Numbered from the stretch's first letter, positions 32,646 to 45,519 are shown. The stretch is 64,000 bases of DNA from Taudactylus pleione (GCA_031769625.1 JAUIMM010000088.1:5223501-5287500), one strand, 5' to 3'. Notes: generated from the sequence alone by a model not told the origin. Translations and numbers: made by a program.

Positions 32646-33046
32646 TGCTGGCCATACATGCTACAATTATCGGGGCGATCCGCCCGATATCGGCGGATCG
32701 CCCCGATAATTTAGCGTGTGGGGGGGAGACCGAGGGTTAAATATTGCTCGGTCGGGCATGCCGGATTGTCCAGCATGCCCGTCCGATGCGATATTTCCCG
32801 GTAAACTGTCGGCCGCATCGGGCAGTGTATGCCCAGCCGCGGCCGACAGACAGACATTTCCTGTGTTCCTTCCTACAGAAGGAACAGGGAAATGTCTCCT
32901 CCCCCAGGGGCAGAGCGCGGATGTCTGCCGAATACACTGTGAGAGAAATCTCACAGTGTATGCCAACGACATCTGCGGCTGGCAGCCGGCCAGATAAAAT
33001 GTCTGTTGGTCTGACAGACATTTTATCTGGCCGTGTATGCCAAGCA
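32646..33046. mobile_element. Serial-hairpin MITE, second family (TAA duplication)
   Basis: Ends TGCTGGCCATACATGC and GTATGCCAAGCA are flanked by TAA on both sides (32643-32645, 33047-33049), the TWA target typical of PIF/Harbinger. The interior is six hairpins end to end: 32666-32710 (19-bp perfect arms), 32748-32786, 32806-32849, 32852-32897, 32918-32978 and 32988-33032 (19-bp perfect arms). It is unrelated in sequence to the 50418/53366 family. No coding content. Confidence 0.88.
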
Positions 33047-33068
33047 TAAGTAAAATGATAGTTTTAAC

Positions 33069-33427
33069 TAGAGATGTGCGGTTCGGTTCTCCAGAAATCC
33101 AAATCAACCAGAACTTTGTGAATCCGGGTAAATCCGAGTTGCAGTTCTAATCTCCTGTGGAGATCCGGGTAAATCCGGGTCACGGTTCTGATCTTTTTGC
33201 GGTTCAGAATTCAGATTTTAAATCCGAATTTTGGGTTTTGGATTGCATAAATTACATGGTTTTAGCTGTTTTTAAAACTTTTTATCTATTTTTTTATTTG
33301 AAAAAATCCAGATCCAAAACCAAAACACTTGAGGGTGGTTTGCAAAACCAAATCCAGATCTCAAAACCTTGAAGGAGATACAGATCCAAAACCAAAACCA
33401 AAACACGGGGGTCGGCGCTCATCCCTA
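33069..33427. mobile_element. hAT MITE of the autonomous family
   Basis: Starts TAGAGATGTGCGGTTCGG and ends GGCGCTCATCCCTA. Perfect 8-bp duplication gttttaac at 33061-33068 and 33428-33435. Only terminal sequences of the autonomous hAT are kept. Confidence 0.95.
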
Positions 33428-33437
33428 GTTTTAACCA

Positions 33438-33789
33438 TAGAGATGAGCCATTCGATTCTCCAGAAATCCAAATCCACATGAATTATGTGAATCTAGACAG
33501 ATCTGAGTGGTGGTTCTGATCTCCTGAAGAGATCCGGACAGTCGCGGTTCTGATCTTCCCGCGGTTTGGAATTCTGATTTTAAATCCGAATTTCAGGCTT
33601 TGGATTGCAAAAATTACATGATTTTAGATATTTTCTTAAAAACTTTTTATCTTAATTTAAAAAAAAATAAAACAAATCAAAACAAAAACCAAAACACATA
33701 AAGGTGGTTTTGCAAAACCAAAATCAAAACACGAAGATGAATCTGGATCCAAAACCAAAACACAGGGGTACAGTATGTGCACATCTCTA
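33438..33789. mobile_element. hAT MITE of the autonomous family, adjacent copy
   Basis: Starts TAGAGATGAGCCATTCG and ends GTGCACATCTCTA. Flanking 8-mers tttaacca (33430-33437) and gttaacca (33790-33797) match at 7 of 8. Its left duplication overlaps the right duplication of the preceding MITE. Confidence 0.93.
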
Positions 33790-33797
33790 GTTAACCA

Positions 33798-36270
33798 TCA
33801 CTTAACTTTTAACCCTTCCTGAAACGTACAGACTCTTTTGGAGCCCGTGTCCCAGAGTGTAAATACCTCCGAAAATATTTTAGAAAATCGCTGCAATATT
33901 TGGTGATAAAGGTTTTCTGCAAAGAATAATAAATAGAGCCCTTACGTTTGGTAATTAATGTTCATAAATGCACATGCAACAAAAAGATACATCTGAAAAG
34001 AGTGTGCTTAACTCTCTCATGCATGTTCTTATTGCACTTGTACATTACTTGTCTCTGCCTGATCCACCACAAGTGCAAGTTTTGTGCAGCTCAGATATGG
34101 ACATAAATTGTGTGTATGCACAATGCAACATTTTGGGCCAAGATGGATTTTTACAGTATGTTTCGCAAATGCACTTACATGTAACTTTAAATGGAATGTA
34201 CATATCTAGATTGCACTGCCAAAAATTAAGTTGCTGACATTTTTTTTAATAACACTTTATAAGGTACTGACTGGAAATCTTTTAAGGGTCCATTTACATC
34301 ATTGCAATGTGGCAATGGCTCATTAACCTCGCCAAACCTTTATAAAAATTCAGTGTAATATCCCGTAATCCTACAGATTACTGATCCCTAAAACATTCTT
34401 TCCTGTCCATACGCATCTAAAAGCATATTAAAGTACAACATAGATAATATGCTTCATGCAATATTCACAGCACGTTAAACTTACCTCGCATTTAACTACA
34501 CTATAAACAGCCAAAAGCAGTTGTCTTATGCTGGTAACTCACTGGCGTAATATTAAATGCTAGTGACAGTGTGTCAAAATGAATCACATTTGACATCTGT
34601 CGGTAATGAGTGCTTTCCCTTACGGTTGGGGGAACTGGATTTGGGACCAATGGGTCACATTCCAATTCCCTATAACACATATTTTTAAAAATGCTACTAA
34701 AAGTGGTTGGCAGGGATCCTTAGTGATCAGGGAACCCTAGACCTCAGGATATTATACATGATTTTTATAGGTATTCCCTGTGGTCACCTCTCTAATAAAA
34801 ATGCTCCCTAAAGGAAAACTATTATCATTAAAAAAAAAAAAAAAAATCATGTAACCATAATTTGTAATATGTGATCTGTTAGTATTCTATTTTTTTTTTA
34901 ATCTATTGGTTCTTCTATATGGATATATTTTAGCCAATGTTACTGTTACTTGCTTGATGCATTTAATAGGAAGGTATACATTTATATGTTGTGAGATTCC
35001 ACCACTAGAGATTTGGATGTGTGCAGGGTGATATTAAATTAGTAAAATGTATTTACTAATCTAGAATATTTGCAATATTTTTCTATTTGCCACTAATCGC
35101 CTGCTTCTCGCATAATAGGGAAGAAACTCACAGCGAGCGTTAATGCAAAGTGTTCATCCTGGTTCCATCACAGCAGTTAATACAAGATGCTCAGGTCCAG
35201 GTGGAAATGAGTGAAATCACAATAAAGTCCTTGCTATTAGCACTTTAGGACGACTACCACCATCACTATCCCTACTACTCAGATTTTCACCAAAAATAAA
35301 ATTGCATTATTTAGGTCTTATGAGGGCACATTAGGATTTTCTGTATTGTATGTGGCACGTTAGTGTGTTTAATATGTTTATATTACATTAAAGACCGGCT
35401 ATAAAATGGACTTCCTGTATAAATGTGCCTTGCATTGTAAAAGGTGTAAGCAATAGGTGCAGAATTCGCAATAGAACAACAACAGTCTACAATTCTGCAT
35501 GGGAAATGAATATATACAGTATGTACCCTAATTAACAAGCAGAGGTCGGGAGGCAGATATCCCTATTGCCAAATACTATAATTTTATATGCTGATTGCTG
35601 TTAACTATAGAAGATTGGTGGTGCTCCCCTGAGTCAGAATTGCAACATTCAAAAAGGGAATAAAGAGAAAGAAGACTCTTGTTTGGGGGCACACTTATGT
35701 AATAATGATGTGATTAAAACTTAGCTTTTAAGAAGCAACACTAAAATAAGTAGGAAAAGATTTTTTTATTTCAAAACTAGAAAAAATGCAAAGGAGGAAG
35801 AAAAATATACGAAAAAGTATGTTTTTTTTTTTATTTTATTTTTTTTACTTTTTTTATAAAAAATTATGATAGTTGCTTATGTTTGTAAATGTCCCATCAG
35901 CAGTGCTGCATTGGCAAGGCGAAATATTTCGCGTATATACACACTGTGAAAAAATTTGTAAATGGTGTCCCAACTAAAGCCAATTTCTTCCACCACCCAT
36001 CCCTAGACACATATAAAAAATGTAAATGCATGGGAAAGGCGTTCATGCACGAGACCAGCATAAAGAGAGGTGCTCCTGTCCTAATCTTCTAAATGAAAGT
36101 ACAAAACTATCTGCTAATTAGATTTGTCTTACTCTGATGAAACCTGTCTTATGCATAAAGTGGATAAGACAATGTACTTATGAGTGTTATATATTTATAT
36201 ATAGCCAGAAACAAGGGGCTGAAGTACTTGGGCATAGGAAGCCTGTCTGTAAGGGTAATCTTACAGTAAA
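33798..36270. other. No gene recognised
   Basis: About 2.5 kb of AT-rich DNA with poly-A and poly-T tracts (34831-34846, 35822-35860). No ORF with recognisable similarity and no clear repeat ends. Confidence 0.5.
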
Positions 36271-36275
36271 ATCTA

Positions 36276-38845
36276 TAGTAGTTATTATTATTATTATCAT
36301 TTATTTATATGGCGCCACAAGTGTTCCGCAGCGCCTTACAAAGTACATAGACAAAAAAGTAACCATTGACTTACAATACAATACAGGACAGGACATGGAT
36401 AAACATTGCTATATTAGCGACCTTAACGCCCGCATAAGCAGCCAAGTGTTAGTTGCCCTAGTGGGGAGTAAGAGGTAAATTAAATTACAGTAGGGAGAAG
36501 CACAAGAGGGTAGAGGGCCCTGCTCGAAAGAGCTTACATTCTTTAAGGGAGGGGAAGACAAACAGGAGAGACACAGAATGGGGTGGGCGGGGAGAAAGGA
36601 AGATGTAGCAGCAAGTTAGGATGAGAGCTGGAAGGCTTTAATGAAGTAGTGGGTCTTAAGAGCTCGTTTGAAAGATTGTAGAGAGGTGCAGAGCCTGATA
36701 GGGAGAGAGAGGGAGTTCCAAAGGTGAGGAGCAGCACGGGCAAAATCTTGGAGGCGGGAGTGGGAGAAAGTCATCAATTGGCATGAAAGGCGGCGTGTAT
36801 TAAGTGAATGAAGAGGGCGGACAGAAGAGTGAAGGGAGATGAGATCAGAGATGTAAATGGGAGAGGAATGGGTGAGGGCTTTGTAAGTGAGTGTGAGAGC
36901 CTTGAATTGGGTTCTGAAAGGGAATGGGAGCCAGTGTAGGGCTTGCAAAAGAGGGGAGGCAGATGTTGAGCGTTTGGAGAGGAAGATGAGCCGAGCAGCA
37001 GCATTGAGCACAGACTGGAGAGGAGAGATGGGATTTGGGGAGGCCAGATAGGAAAAGGTTACAGTAGTCCAGTCTGGACATGACCAGTGAATGTACAAGG
37101 GTTTTGGTAGCATCCTGGGTGAGAAAGGGTCTGATCTTGGAAATATTCTTGAGATGGAAATGACAGGACTGCGAGAGGTTCTGAATGTGTGGTTTGAAGG
37201 AGAGGGAAGAGTCCAGGATGACTCCAAGACAACGCACTTTGGGACTAGATTAGATAGTAATGCCATCTATTAATAAAGAAATAGTGGGACATGATGTTAT
37301 GTGGGAGGGTGGGAAGACTATAAGCTCAGTGTTAGACATATTAAGTTTGAGAAATCGCTGGGACATCCAGGAAGAGATAGCAGAGAGACAGTTAGAGATA
37401 CAAGTCAGTAGAGAGTGGGAAAGATCAGGTGAGGAAAGGTAGATCTGAGTATCATAAGCATAGAAATGATAATAGAGGTCAAAAGAGCTGTTGAGTTTAC
37501 CTAGAGAAGATGTATAGAGAGAGAATAGAAGAGGTCCAAGAACAGAACCTTGGGGAACACCTACTGTAAGAGGCTGTGGGGGGGAGGAGTCGCCATGAGA
37601 GGAAACAGAGAAGGAATGGTCAGAGAGGTAGGAGGACAGCCAGGAAAGAGCAGTGTCACATAGACCAAGGGAGTGAAGGATATGCAGCAGCAGAGGGTGG
37701 TCCACATTGTCAAAAGCAGCAGAGAGGTCAAGGAGAATGAGCAGGGAGTAGTGGCCCTTGGATTTGGCAGCAAGGAGGTCATTGCTGACTTTTGTGAGGG
37801 CAGTTTCAGTGGAGTGGAGAGAATGGAAGCCAGACTGAAAAGGGTCAAGGAGGGAGTGGGAGGAAAGAAATGTGGTGAGGTGGTTGTAAACAATAAGCTC
37901 AAGGAGTTTGGAGGCAAAAGGGAGGAGAGAGATTGGTCGGTAGTTAGAGAGAATGTTAGGATCAAGGTTAGGTTTTTTAAGAATGGGGGAGACACAGGCA
38001 TGCTTGAATGCAGAAGGAACAGTGCCAGAAGAGAAGAAGAGATTAAGGAGGTGGGCAACATGGGAGCAGGCAGAAGCAGAGAGGTAGCGGAGGAGGTGGG
38101 AGGGGATAGTGTAGAGGGGAGAGGCGGAAGGGAGGGAGGACTAGATAAAGGCCTTAACTTCCTCTCCAGTCACAGGGAGAAAGATGTCAGAGTCTGTAAA
38201 ATGGATGGGGAGGGGTGATCCGGGAAAGGAGGAGGTGGAGAGCTGGGGGACTGGTTGGATATGATGTCCTGACGTATGGAATCAATTTTAGATGTGAAAT
38301 AGGTAGCAAAGTCAGTGGCAGAGAGCAAGGAGGGGAGACGAGGAGCGGGTGGGCAGAGGAGGGAGTTGAAGGTGGAAAAGAGACACTGGGGATTTGAGGA
38401 CAGGGAGGAGATGAGATTCTTGAAATATGATTGTTTAGAGAGGGAAAGGGCAGCACTGTAGGATGACAGCATGAATTTGAAATGGAGAAAATCTGCCTGA
38501 GAGCATGCTTCTCCACTGTCGCTCTGCGGTTCGTGAACAGTTTTTCGGGTATCTGGTGCATTTGGAATGCCAGGGTTGAGGTGTGGATTTGCGAGGGTGA
38601 GTAGTGATCGCTGGAGCAACAGAGTCAAGAGCAGAAGTAAGGGAGGCATTGTATAGAGAAGCAGCTTGTTCAGTGCAGGAGAAAGAGAGGATAGGGGAGA
38701 GAAGTGAGTCAAGTAGGGAAAAAAAGAAAGCAGTGTCGATAGCTTCAATGTTACGCTTAGTGATGGTGGCTTTCGGAGGTAGTGGAGGGGAAGGAGAGAG
38801 GGATAGGTTAAAAGTGAGGAGGTGATGGTCATTTATTATCAGTTA
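36276..38845 (-). mobile_element. L2-type LINE, 5'-truncated, 2.6 kb
   Basis: On the minus strand the 3' end (36276-36360) reads GCGCCATATAAATAAATGAT followed by ATT repeats. Inward come the conserved C-terminal segments and then the full reverse transcriptase core. Compared with the copy at 20736 this one extends about 1.1 kb further 5', to roughly 38845. It is disrupted by frameshifts. Confidence 0.9.
36616..38832 (-). pseudogene. L2 reverse transcriptase, inactivated
   Basis: From 5' to 3' on the minus strand: a region upstream of the RT (LNKLLLYTMPP, about 38830-38190), RT fingers/palm ([40 protein letters not shown]), the catalytic box, and the C-terminal LNAAARLIFLSKR / [14 protein letters not shown] blocks. 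The first catalytic Asp is replaced: YADD reads YAYD (about 37448-37470). Several frameshifts split the protein. The endonuclease domain is absent. Confidence 0.9.
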
Positions 38846-39690
38846 TTGTAAATTACCCTGGCTGAATCTATGAAAAGCTGATCACAGCCTCCCAGGCAGC
38901 ACCCCATTATTAGATGAATCTTCCCCAATGTTCAGTGATTGTACTATACTAATCATTATCTTGCAGAAAGGCAGCTGCTGGTAGAAGCTTCTGCTTACCA
39001 CAGTATGCCCATGTGCGGTTACCAACAACATTCTTGCATGTTATTCAAATCTTGTGCTGGTATTCACCATTTGATTGACATACACGTAAGGTTTATTAAC
39101 CAGAGAGCTCATGATATGGGGAGTAAAGCTTTTAACAGAAGTTGCCTTTCTACCAAAGTACAGAACAGTGCAGTCTCTGATCCTTAGGGGCGGAGCTTAG
39201 CTTTTACAGATTCAGACAGGATTGGAAGTCTGGAAGGAGATAAAGTTAAGTGTAGCTGAATAGACTTATATGTCTTAGGAGAGAACTCTTGGGGTTTGTA
39301 ATTTTTCTGGAAATATAGTATTCATAAATGTCCTGGTTAGATATGAAGTAGATAATAGGTTACTATAATGCGAATCAGGGGTGCATAATAAGACTTCCTG
39401 CTCAAGTTTGGTTGCATAATGTGTAAATACAGGAGGAGCCAGACAAGTGCTTCATCCATTGGTATAAATATATAGGGCTCAAAATGTAGGTGCCAGACTT
39501 CATTTTCAGCCTCATTGTCTCCCTGGCTCCTGGATTTGTCCACTCCTGGTTGAGAAGTGAAGGTCACATAATGGATTCATTGGTTGAACCAGTAGTGTAA
39601 TTTAGTTCTTAGCAGACTCAGGAGAGTTTGCAGACATTTGTGCCTATACAGTACATTAAGTTAACAATTAGTTTTGCAGGTTTCGTTTTC
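38846..39690. other. No feature recognised
   Basis: AT-rich non-coding DNA between the L2 and the 38-bp minisatellite. Confidence 0.5.
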
Positions 39691-39694
39691 AATA

Positions 39695-40492
39695 CTTATA
39701 TTACATGTATAAATATGTGTTTATATGTGCATGTTATATTACATGCAGAAATATGTGTTTATATGTGCATGTTATATTACATGCAGAAATATGTGTTTAT
39801 ATGTGCATGTTATATTACATGTAGATATATGTGTTTATATGTGCATGTTATATTACATGCAGAAATATGTGTTTATATGTGCATGTTATATTACATGTAG
39901 AAATATGTGTTTCTATGTGCATGTTATATTACATGTAGAAATATATGTTCATATGTGCATGTTATATTACATGTATAAATATGTGTTTATATGTGCATGT
40001 TATATTATATGTATAAATATGTGTTTATATGTGCATGTTATATTACATGTATAAATATGTCTTTATATGTGCATGTTATATTACATGTATAAATATGTGT
40101 TTATATGTGCATGTTATATTACAGGTATACATATGTGTTTATATGTGCATGTTATATTATATGTATAAATATGTGTTTATATGTGCATGTTATATTATAT
40201 GTATAAATATGTGTTTATATGTGCATGTTATATTATATGTATAAATATGTATTTATATGTGCAAGTTATATAATATGTATAAATATGTGTTTATATGTGC
40301 ATGTTATATTACATGTATACATATGTGTTTATATGTGCATGTTATATTATATGTATAAATATGTGTTTATATGTGCATGTTATATTATATGTATAAATAT
40401 GTGTTTATATGTGCATGTTATATTATATGTATAAATATGTATTTATATGTGCAAGTTATATAATATGTATAAATATGTGTTTATATGTGCAT
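39695..40492. repeat. 38-bp minisatellite (about 21 units)
   Basis: The unit AAATATGTGTTTATATGTGC + ATGTTATATTACATGCAG repeats with a 38-bp period. A distinctive unit (ATGTATTTATATGTGCAAGT) occurs near 40247 and again near 40437, 190 bp apart. This shows a five-unit higher-order duplication. Confidence 0.95.
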
Positions 40493-41438
40493 GGTGGTCG
40501 CGAGAAATTTAAACTGTTCTGAAAATGTTGAATCTTTTTGGTTGTTGAGGGGAGCACATGAATATAGTGGGCCTGATGCTGATATGAATCCAATTTGGCC
40601 ATAGACTGAATGAAGTGAATGAACACATTAGCCCATAAGCAGAGTTGTCTGCACTTTGTGGTGCTCCGTCCACTATTTGTATGCTTGGCATCATACATGA
40701 TCATTATCAGGGTGAACTTGCACTAGTCTAGAGTTGGTGCACATAATACATCAGAAAACAGGCATATTTGTGCTCACAGCAAACTCTTTATAGCCGCAGT
40801 TGCATTGACATGTCCCTGAACTTTGCCCATTACAGCCCACGAAAGCCTCATCAGTCACAAGGGAAATACGTACAACTAGGCATCACCCGTACTCCTGTAC
40901 ACTTGGTTCTGGAGCAGATGCTAAATATATGCAAGATGCACTCTGCATACAGGAGTACATTTAACTCAATTTTGTGTGTAATGTACACTATAAGGAGTAT
41001 GTATTATACAGTATGTAAGTGTATTTATGTCTGCATCAGTGTGTTTCTGTGTAAAAATATCTGAATTATTTATATTCCCAAGTTAATTTGACTGAAAATG
41101 TGCTTTATAATAGACAAAAGGAAATGGAGTAAATAATTAGTCCATACAGATTTCTGCTTTTATCATGTGTTCAGTGAGCATTTTTACCTTGCATTCAATA
41201 AGGATCAATTACAAAGTGTATAACACTTATGTTTTTTCAGTTGTGGGATTTTTATAGGTTATTGCACATGGGATGTAGTCAAAAGGTCGACAATGACAAT
41301 TCATAATGTAGACACACAATGTTAAAATTTATGATGTTGACATTGTTAAAATTTGACAGGCAATGTGTCGACATTCACAGAATGTGGAGATTAGGAATAT
41401 GATCCAAGTGACGTGCGGTGAGGTCAATGGTATATATA
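40493..41438. repeat. Member 1 of a local dispersed triplication (partial)
   Basis: About 40960-41230 (AATTATTTATATTCCCAAGT.., GTGTGTAATGTA..) is homologous to segments at about 43450-43600 and 46085-46320. The flanks (40500-40950, 41240-41438) show no gene. Confidence 0.7.
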
Positions 41439-43902
41439 CATAGCTGCTACCTCCTTCCAATACTTCATTCTGGAAAGAAATCTTGTTTTTATGAATGATG
41501 CTTACACTAAGCAGTATCATTGCACCTAGCGCTCAGCAGGACTTCAGCATAACAGCGATCCATCCATTGTTCTGTGCAAAATGTATGTGTTCTGTATTTT
41601 ATCTATGTTCTATGTAGTTTTAAACATTTGCAGATACACGCAAGATATGGCCTGCAAACAGGCATATGCGATCACCATCAGGCCTGTTGTGTATGAATTA
41701 TATGTAAGTGTGTGTGTAATGTATATTGAGTATGAATTATATGTAAGTGTGTGTGTAATGTATATTGAGTATGAATTATATGTAAGTGTGTGTGTAATGT
41801 ATATTGAGTATGGATTATATGTAAGTGTGTGTGTAATGTATATTGAGTATGACTTATATGTAAGTGTGTGTGTAATGTATATTGAGTATGAATTATATGT
41901 AAGTGTGTGTGTAATGTATATGGAGTATGGATTATATGTAAGTGTGTGTGTAATGTATATGGAGTATGAATTATATGTAAGTGTGTGTGTAATGTATATT
42001 GAGTATGAATTATATGTAAGTGTGTGTGTAATGTATATTGAGTATGAATTATATGTAAGTGTGTGTGTAATATATATTGATTATGGATTATATGTGTGTG
42101 TGTAATGTATATTGAGTATGAATTATATGTAAGTGTGTGTGTAATGTATATTGAGTATGAATTATATGTAAGTGTGTGTGTAATGTATATTGAGTATGGA
42201 TTATATGTGTGTGTGTAATGTATATTGAGTATGAATTATATGTAAGTGTGTGTGTAATGTATATTGAGTATGACTTATATGTAAGTGTGTGTGTAATGTA
42301 TATTGAGTATGAATTATATGTAAGTGTGTGTAATGTATATTGAGTATGAATTATATGTGTGTGTGTAATGTATATGGAGTGTGGATTATATGTAAGTGTG
42401 TGTGTAATGTATATTGAGTATGAATTATATGTAAGTGTGTGTGTAATGTATATTGAGTATGAATTATATGTAAGTGTGTGTGTAATGTATATTGAGTATG
42501 GATTATATGTGTGTGTGTAATATATATGGAGTGTGGATTATATGTAAGTGTGTGTGTAATGTATATTGAGTATGAATTATATGTAAGTGTGTGTGTAATG
42601 TATATTGAGTATGAATTATATGTAAGTGTGTGTGTAATGTATATTGAGTATGAATTATATGTAAGTGTGTGTGTAATGTATATTGAGTATGAATTATATG
42701 TAAGTGTGTGTGTAATGTATATTGAGTATGGATTATATGTAAGTGTGTGTGTAATGTATATTGAGTATGAATTATATGTAAGTGTGTGTGTAATGTATAT
42801 TGAGTATGAATTATATGTAAGTGTGTGTGTAATGTATATGGAGTGTGGATTATATGTAAGTGTGTGTGTAATGTATATTGAGTATGAATTATATGTAAGT
42901 GTGTGTGTAATGTATATTGAGTATGAATTATATGTAAGTGTGTGTGTAATGTATATTGAGTATGGATTATATGTGTGTGTGTAATGTATATTGAGTATGG
43001 ATTATATGTGTGTGTGTAATGTATATGGAGTGTGGATTATATGTAAGTGTGTGTGTAATGTATATTGAGTATGAATTATATGTAAGTGTGTGTGTAATGT
43101 ATATTGAGTATGAATTATATGTAAGTGTGTGTGTAATGTATATTGAGTATGAATTATATGTAAGTGTGTGTGTAATGTATATTGAGTATGAATTATATGT
43201 AAGTGTGTGTGTAATGTATATTGAGTATGAATTATATGTAAGTGTGTGTGTAATGTATATTGAGTATGGATTATATGTAAGTGTGTGTGTAATGTATATT
43301 GAGTATGAATTATATGTAAGTGTGTGTGTAATGTATATTGAGTATGGATTATATGTGTGTGTGTAATGTATATGGAGTGTGGATTATATGTAAGTATATG
43401 TGTAATGTATATTGAGTATTAATTATATGTAAGTGTGTGTGTGTGTCAGATTCTGAATTATTTATATTCCCAAGTTAATGTGACTGAAAATGTGGTCTGA
43501 TCTTCTTCAAATCCAATTTGTGCTTTTTGCATGTGTTTAGTGAGTATATCTATCTTGCATTCGATAAGAGTCAGTTACTAAAAGTGTAACATCTATATAT
43601 TTTCTCTTATGTGATTTTTTTTTTATAGATAAGCGCACACATAAGCTCAAGGTAAATGTTGTGTACGGTTCATATGTACATGTGATGTGCGCCATCATTA
43701 TGGTGTGGGCAACCTGGATATAAAATAACAAGGTAAATATTTCTCATTATTAGCTGGTTTATGTCCATATTATGGTAACTCTCCAAATATACTCTCCAAT
43801 ATATAACACCTTTGGAGGGCATAGATGGAAGACCACAACAGGGGACAATTTTGGTGCTATATAAGTTGTTACATAATCATGATGGTAATAACAATGTTAC
43901 AA
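41439..43902. repeat. Member 2 of the triplication, holding the 39-bp array
   Basis: The left flank (TAGCTGCTACCTCCTTCCAA, GCAGTATCATTGCACCTAGC) and right flank (ATTCCCAAGTTAATGTGACT to ACAATGTTACAAC) match member 3 at 45829-46633 throughout. The difference is the 39-bp array in the middle. Confidence 0.9.
41690..43445. repeat. 39-bp minisatellite (about 45 units)
   Basis: The unit TATGAATTATATGTAAGTGT + GTGTGTAATGTATATTGAG is highly conserved. Variants GGATTATATGTGTGTGTG (4 bp shorter) and TATGGAGTGTGG recur in blocks near 42080, 42200, 42370, 42510, 42965, 43010 and 43350, indicating block-wise amplification. Because 39 is divisible by three, ORFs of 118-174 codons run through it. They are not genes. 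Confidence 0.96.
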
Positions 43903-43904
43903 CG

Positions 43905-44620
43905 GGATAGGTATGGGATGCCATCACTCGGGATCCCTTTGGTCAAAATCCTAATGCCGGCATCCCGACAGGTTTAAGATACCGACACCTGTCGGTCGGT
44001 ATCCTAATACTCTCCCTACCTAACCTCCCCCTAGTGCCTAAACCTCACCTCCCCCTAGTGCCTAAACCTAACCTACCCATCCCCGCACCCTAAACCTAAC
44101 TCTCCGCCATAGTCCCTAACCCTAACCCTCCCCCTAGTGCCTAACCCCTATCCCTCCCTCCAACCCCGCTACTTATATTCGGGATGCCGGCAATCAGGAT
44201 GACGGCACCAGGACTCTGACAAGTGTCGGGTTTCCGGAGCCGGCATTTGGAGTGTCGGCATCCCCTGTGTCCCCTGCTACTTACCTTCGGGATGCTGGCG
44301 GTCGGGATGCCGGTGCCGGGATTCTAACAGGTGTCGGGATTCCGGCGCCTGTATTCTAAGCACCAACATCCCCTGTGCTGGGATACTGAACGTATCCCTG
44401 CTACTTACCTTGGGGATGCCGGTGGTCAGGATGACGGCACCAGGACTCTGACAAGTGTCGGGATTCCGGTGCTGGCATTCTAAGTGTCGGCATCCCCTGT
44501 GTCCCCCGCTACTTACCTTCGGGATGCCGGCGGTCGAGATGCCGGTGCCGGGATTCTGACAGGTGTCGGGATTCCGGCACCCGTATTCTAATCGCCGACA
44601 TCCCCTGTCAAAGTGGGAAT
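43905..44620. repeat. GGGATGCCGGC repeat element
   Basis: GGGATGCCGG.., TTCGGGATGCCGGCGGTCGG and CGGCATCCC occur many times in both orientations. Segments 44215-44335, 44410-44460 and 44475-44605 are imperfect copies of one another. A C-rich part (43995-44165) repeats CCTAACC. Probably a DNA-transposon derivative with internal duplications; exact ends are unclear. Confidence 0.65.
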
Positions 44621-44966
44621 TGAGACAACCCATTAGTACTTGGAAAAAAGTTTTAAAGGAAATGTTATTTATTCTCACTGTGGAAAGACTAATTTTGAAT
44701 TAATCAAAACTAATATAATAGTATACGTTTTTGTCGACCCTAGATCACACATTAACAAATTATCTCCCCTCTGCCTCCCTCTTTCCTAAAAATGCTCTTA
44801 ATCCTTTATGAAATATCTTCAGATAGCTAATTTTCCTGTCAGTTAAATGTATCATGGGATATGAAGAATATTGTTGAAAATTTTTGTAAATTCTTTTGTT
44901 GGCGATTTTAGTAAAAACTATTTTAAAGTAAAAAGGACAATGATTATAGTTTGGAAACAGTGAGGG

Positions 44967-45268
44967 TGATTCAATTGTTTTGCGGGCGGCAATAACTAAT
45001 GTGGCAATTTAATTGTTCAGGGCATCCATTCATTATTGCGCTGATCGTGCCCTATTAGACCGGGTTTAGCCGCGTAAAATGGCTAAACCTATCCTAAAGT
45101 CATGGTTAGGGTGCCCAAACTGCTACTTAGACACCCAAACCACGGGTTTATCGCATATTTTTGCTTCTGAGGGTGCAAGTAGAAATGCTGGTGCCAGCAG
45201 GTATTGCGCCCAAACTGTGCAACAATTGAATGGCTCCGTTGGGCGCCCAAAAAAAGATTGAATTGTTT
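44967..45268. mobile_element. MITE with TTCAATTGTTTTGCGGGCG ends
   Basis: Left TTCAATTGTTTTGCGGGCG and right CGCCCAAAAAAAGATTGAA are inverted. The interior contains gene-like but unsupported ORFs. No coding claim. Confidence 0.6.
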
Positions 45269-45319
45269 CCTGTGTGTCTATAGTGTGTCATCTGCACAGT
45301 TAAAAGAATGTCACAACTA

Positions 45320-45519
45320 AGGGGTCTATGTACTAAGCAGTGATAAGAGATAGAGTGAAAGTGTTAAGAAAGTGATAAGGTGCCTGACAATCAGCTCCCA
45401 ACTGTCATCTCACAGGCTGTGTTTGAAAAATGACAGTTGGGAGCTGATTGGCTGGCACCTTATCACAGACTTATCACTTTTCACTCTGTCTCTTATCACT
45501 GCTTAGTACATAGACCCCT
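45320..45519. mobile_element. Palindromic MITE (GGGGTCTATTTACTAA family)
   Basis: Arms AGGGGTCTATGTACTAAGC and GCTTAGTACATAGACCCCT, inner CAATCAGCTCCCAACTGTCA and TGACAGTTGGGAGCTGATTG. Nearly perfect palindrome. Confidence 0.92.

Noticed and set aside
38215..38832. Plus-strand ORFs of 60-181 codons at 37.7-38.8 kb
   Set aside because: Shadow frames of the minus-strand L2 reverse transcriptase.
41581..43366. Long ORFs (118-174 codons) of repeated YELYVSVCVMYIE type
   Set aside because: The 39-bp unit is a multiple of three, so any stop-free unit yields a long ORF. There is no start context, splice signal or similarity.
43995..44165. Interstitial telomeric repeat (CCCTAACCC)
   Set aside because: Only a few CCTAACC motifs with irregular spacing, mixed with CCCCCTAGTGCC. 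Better explained as part of the GGGATGCCGGC element.
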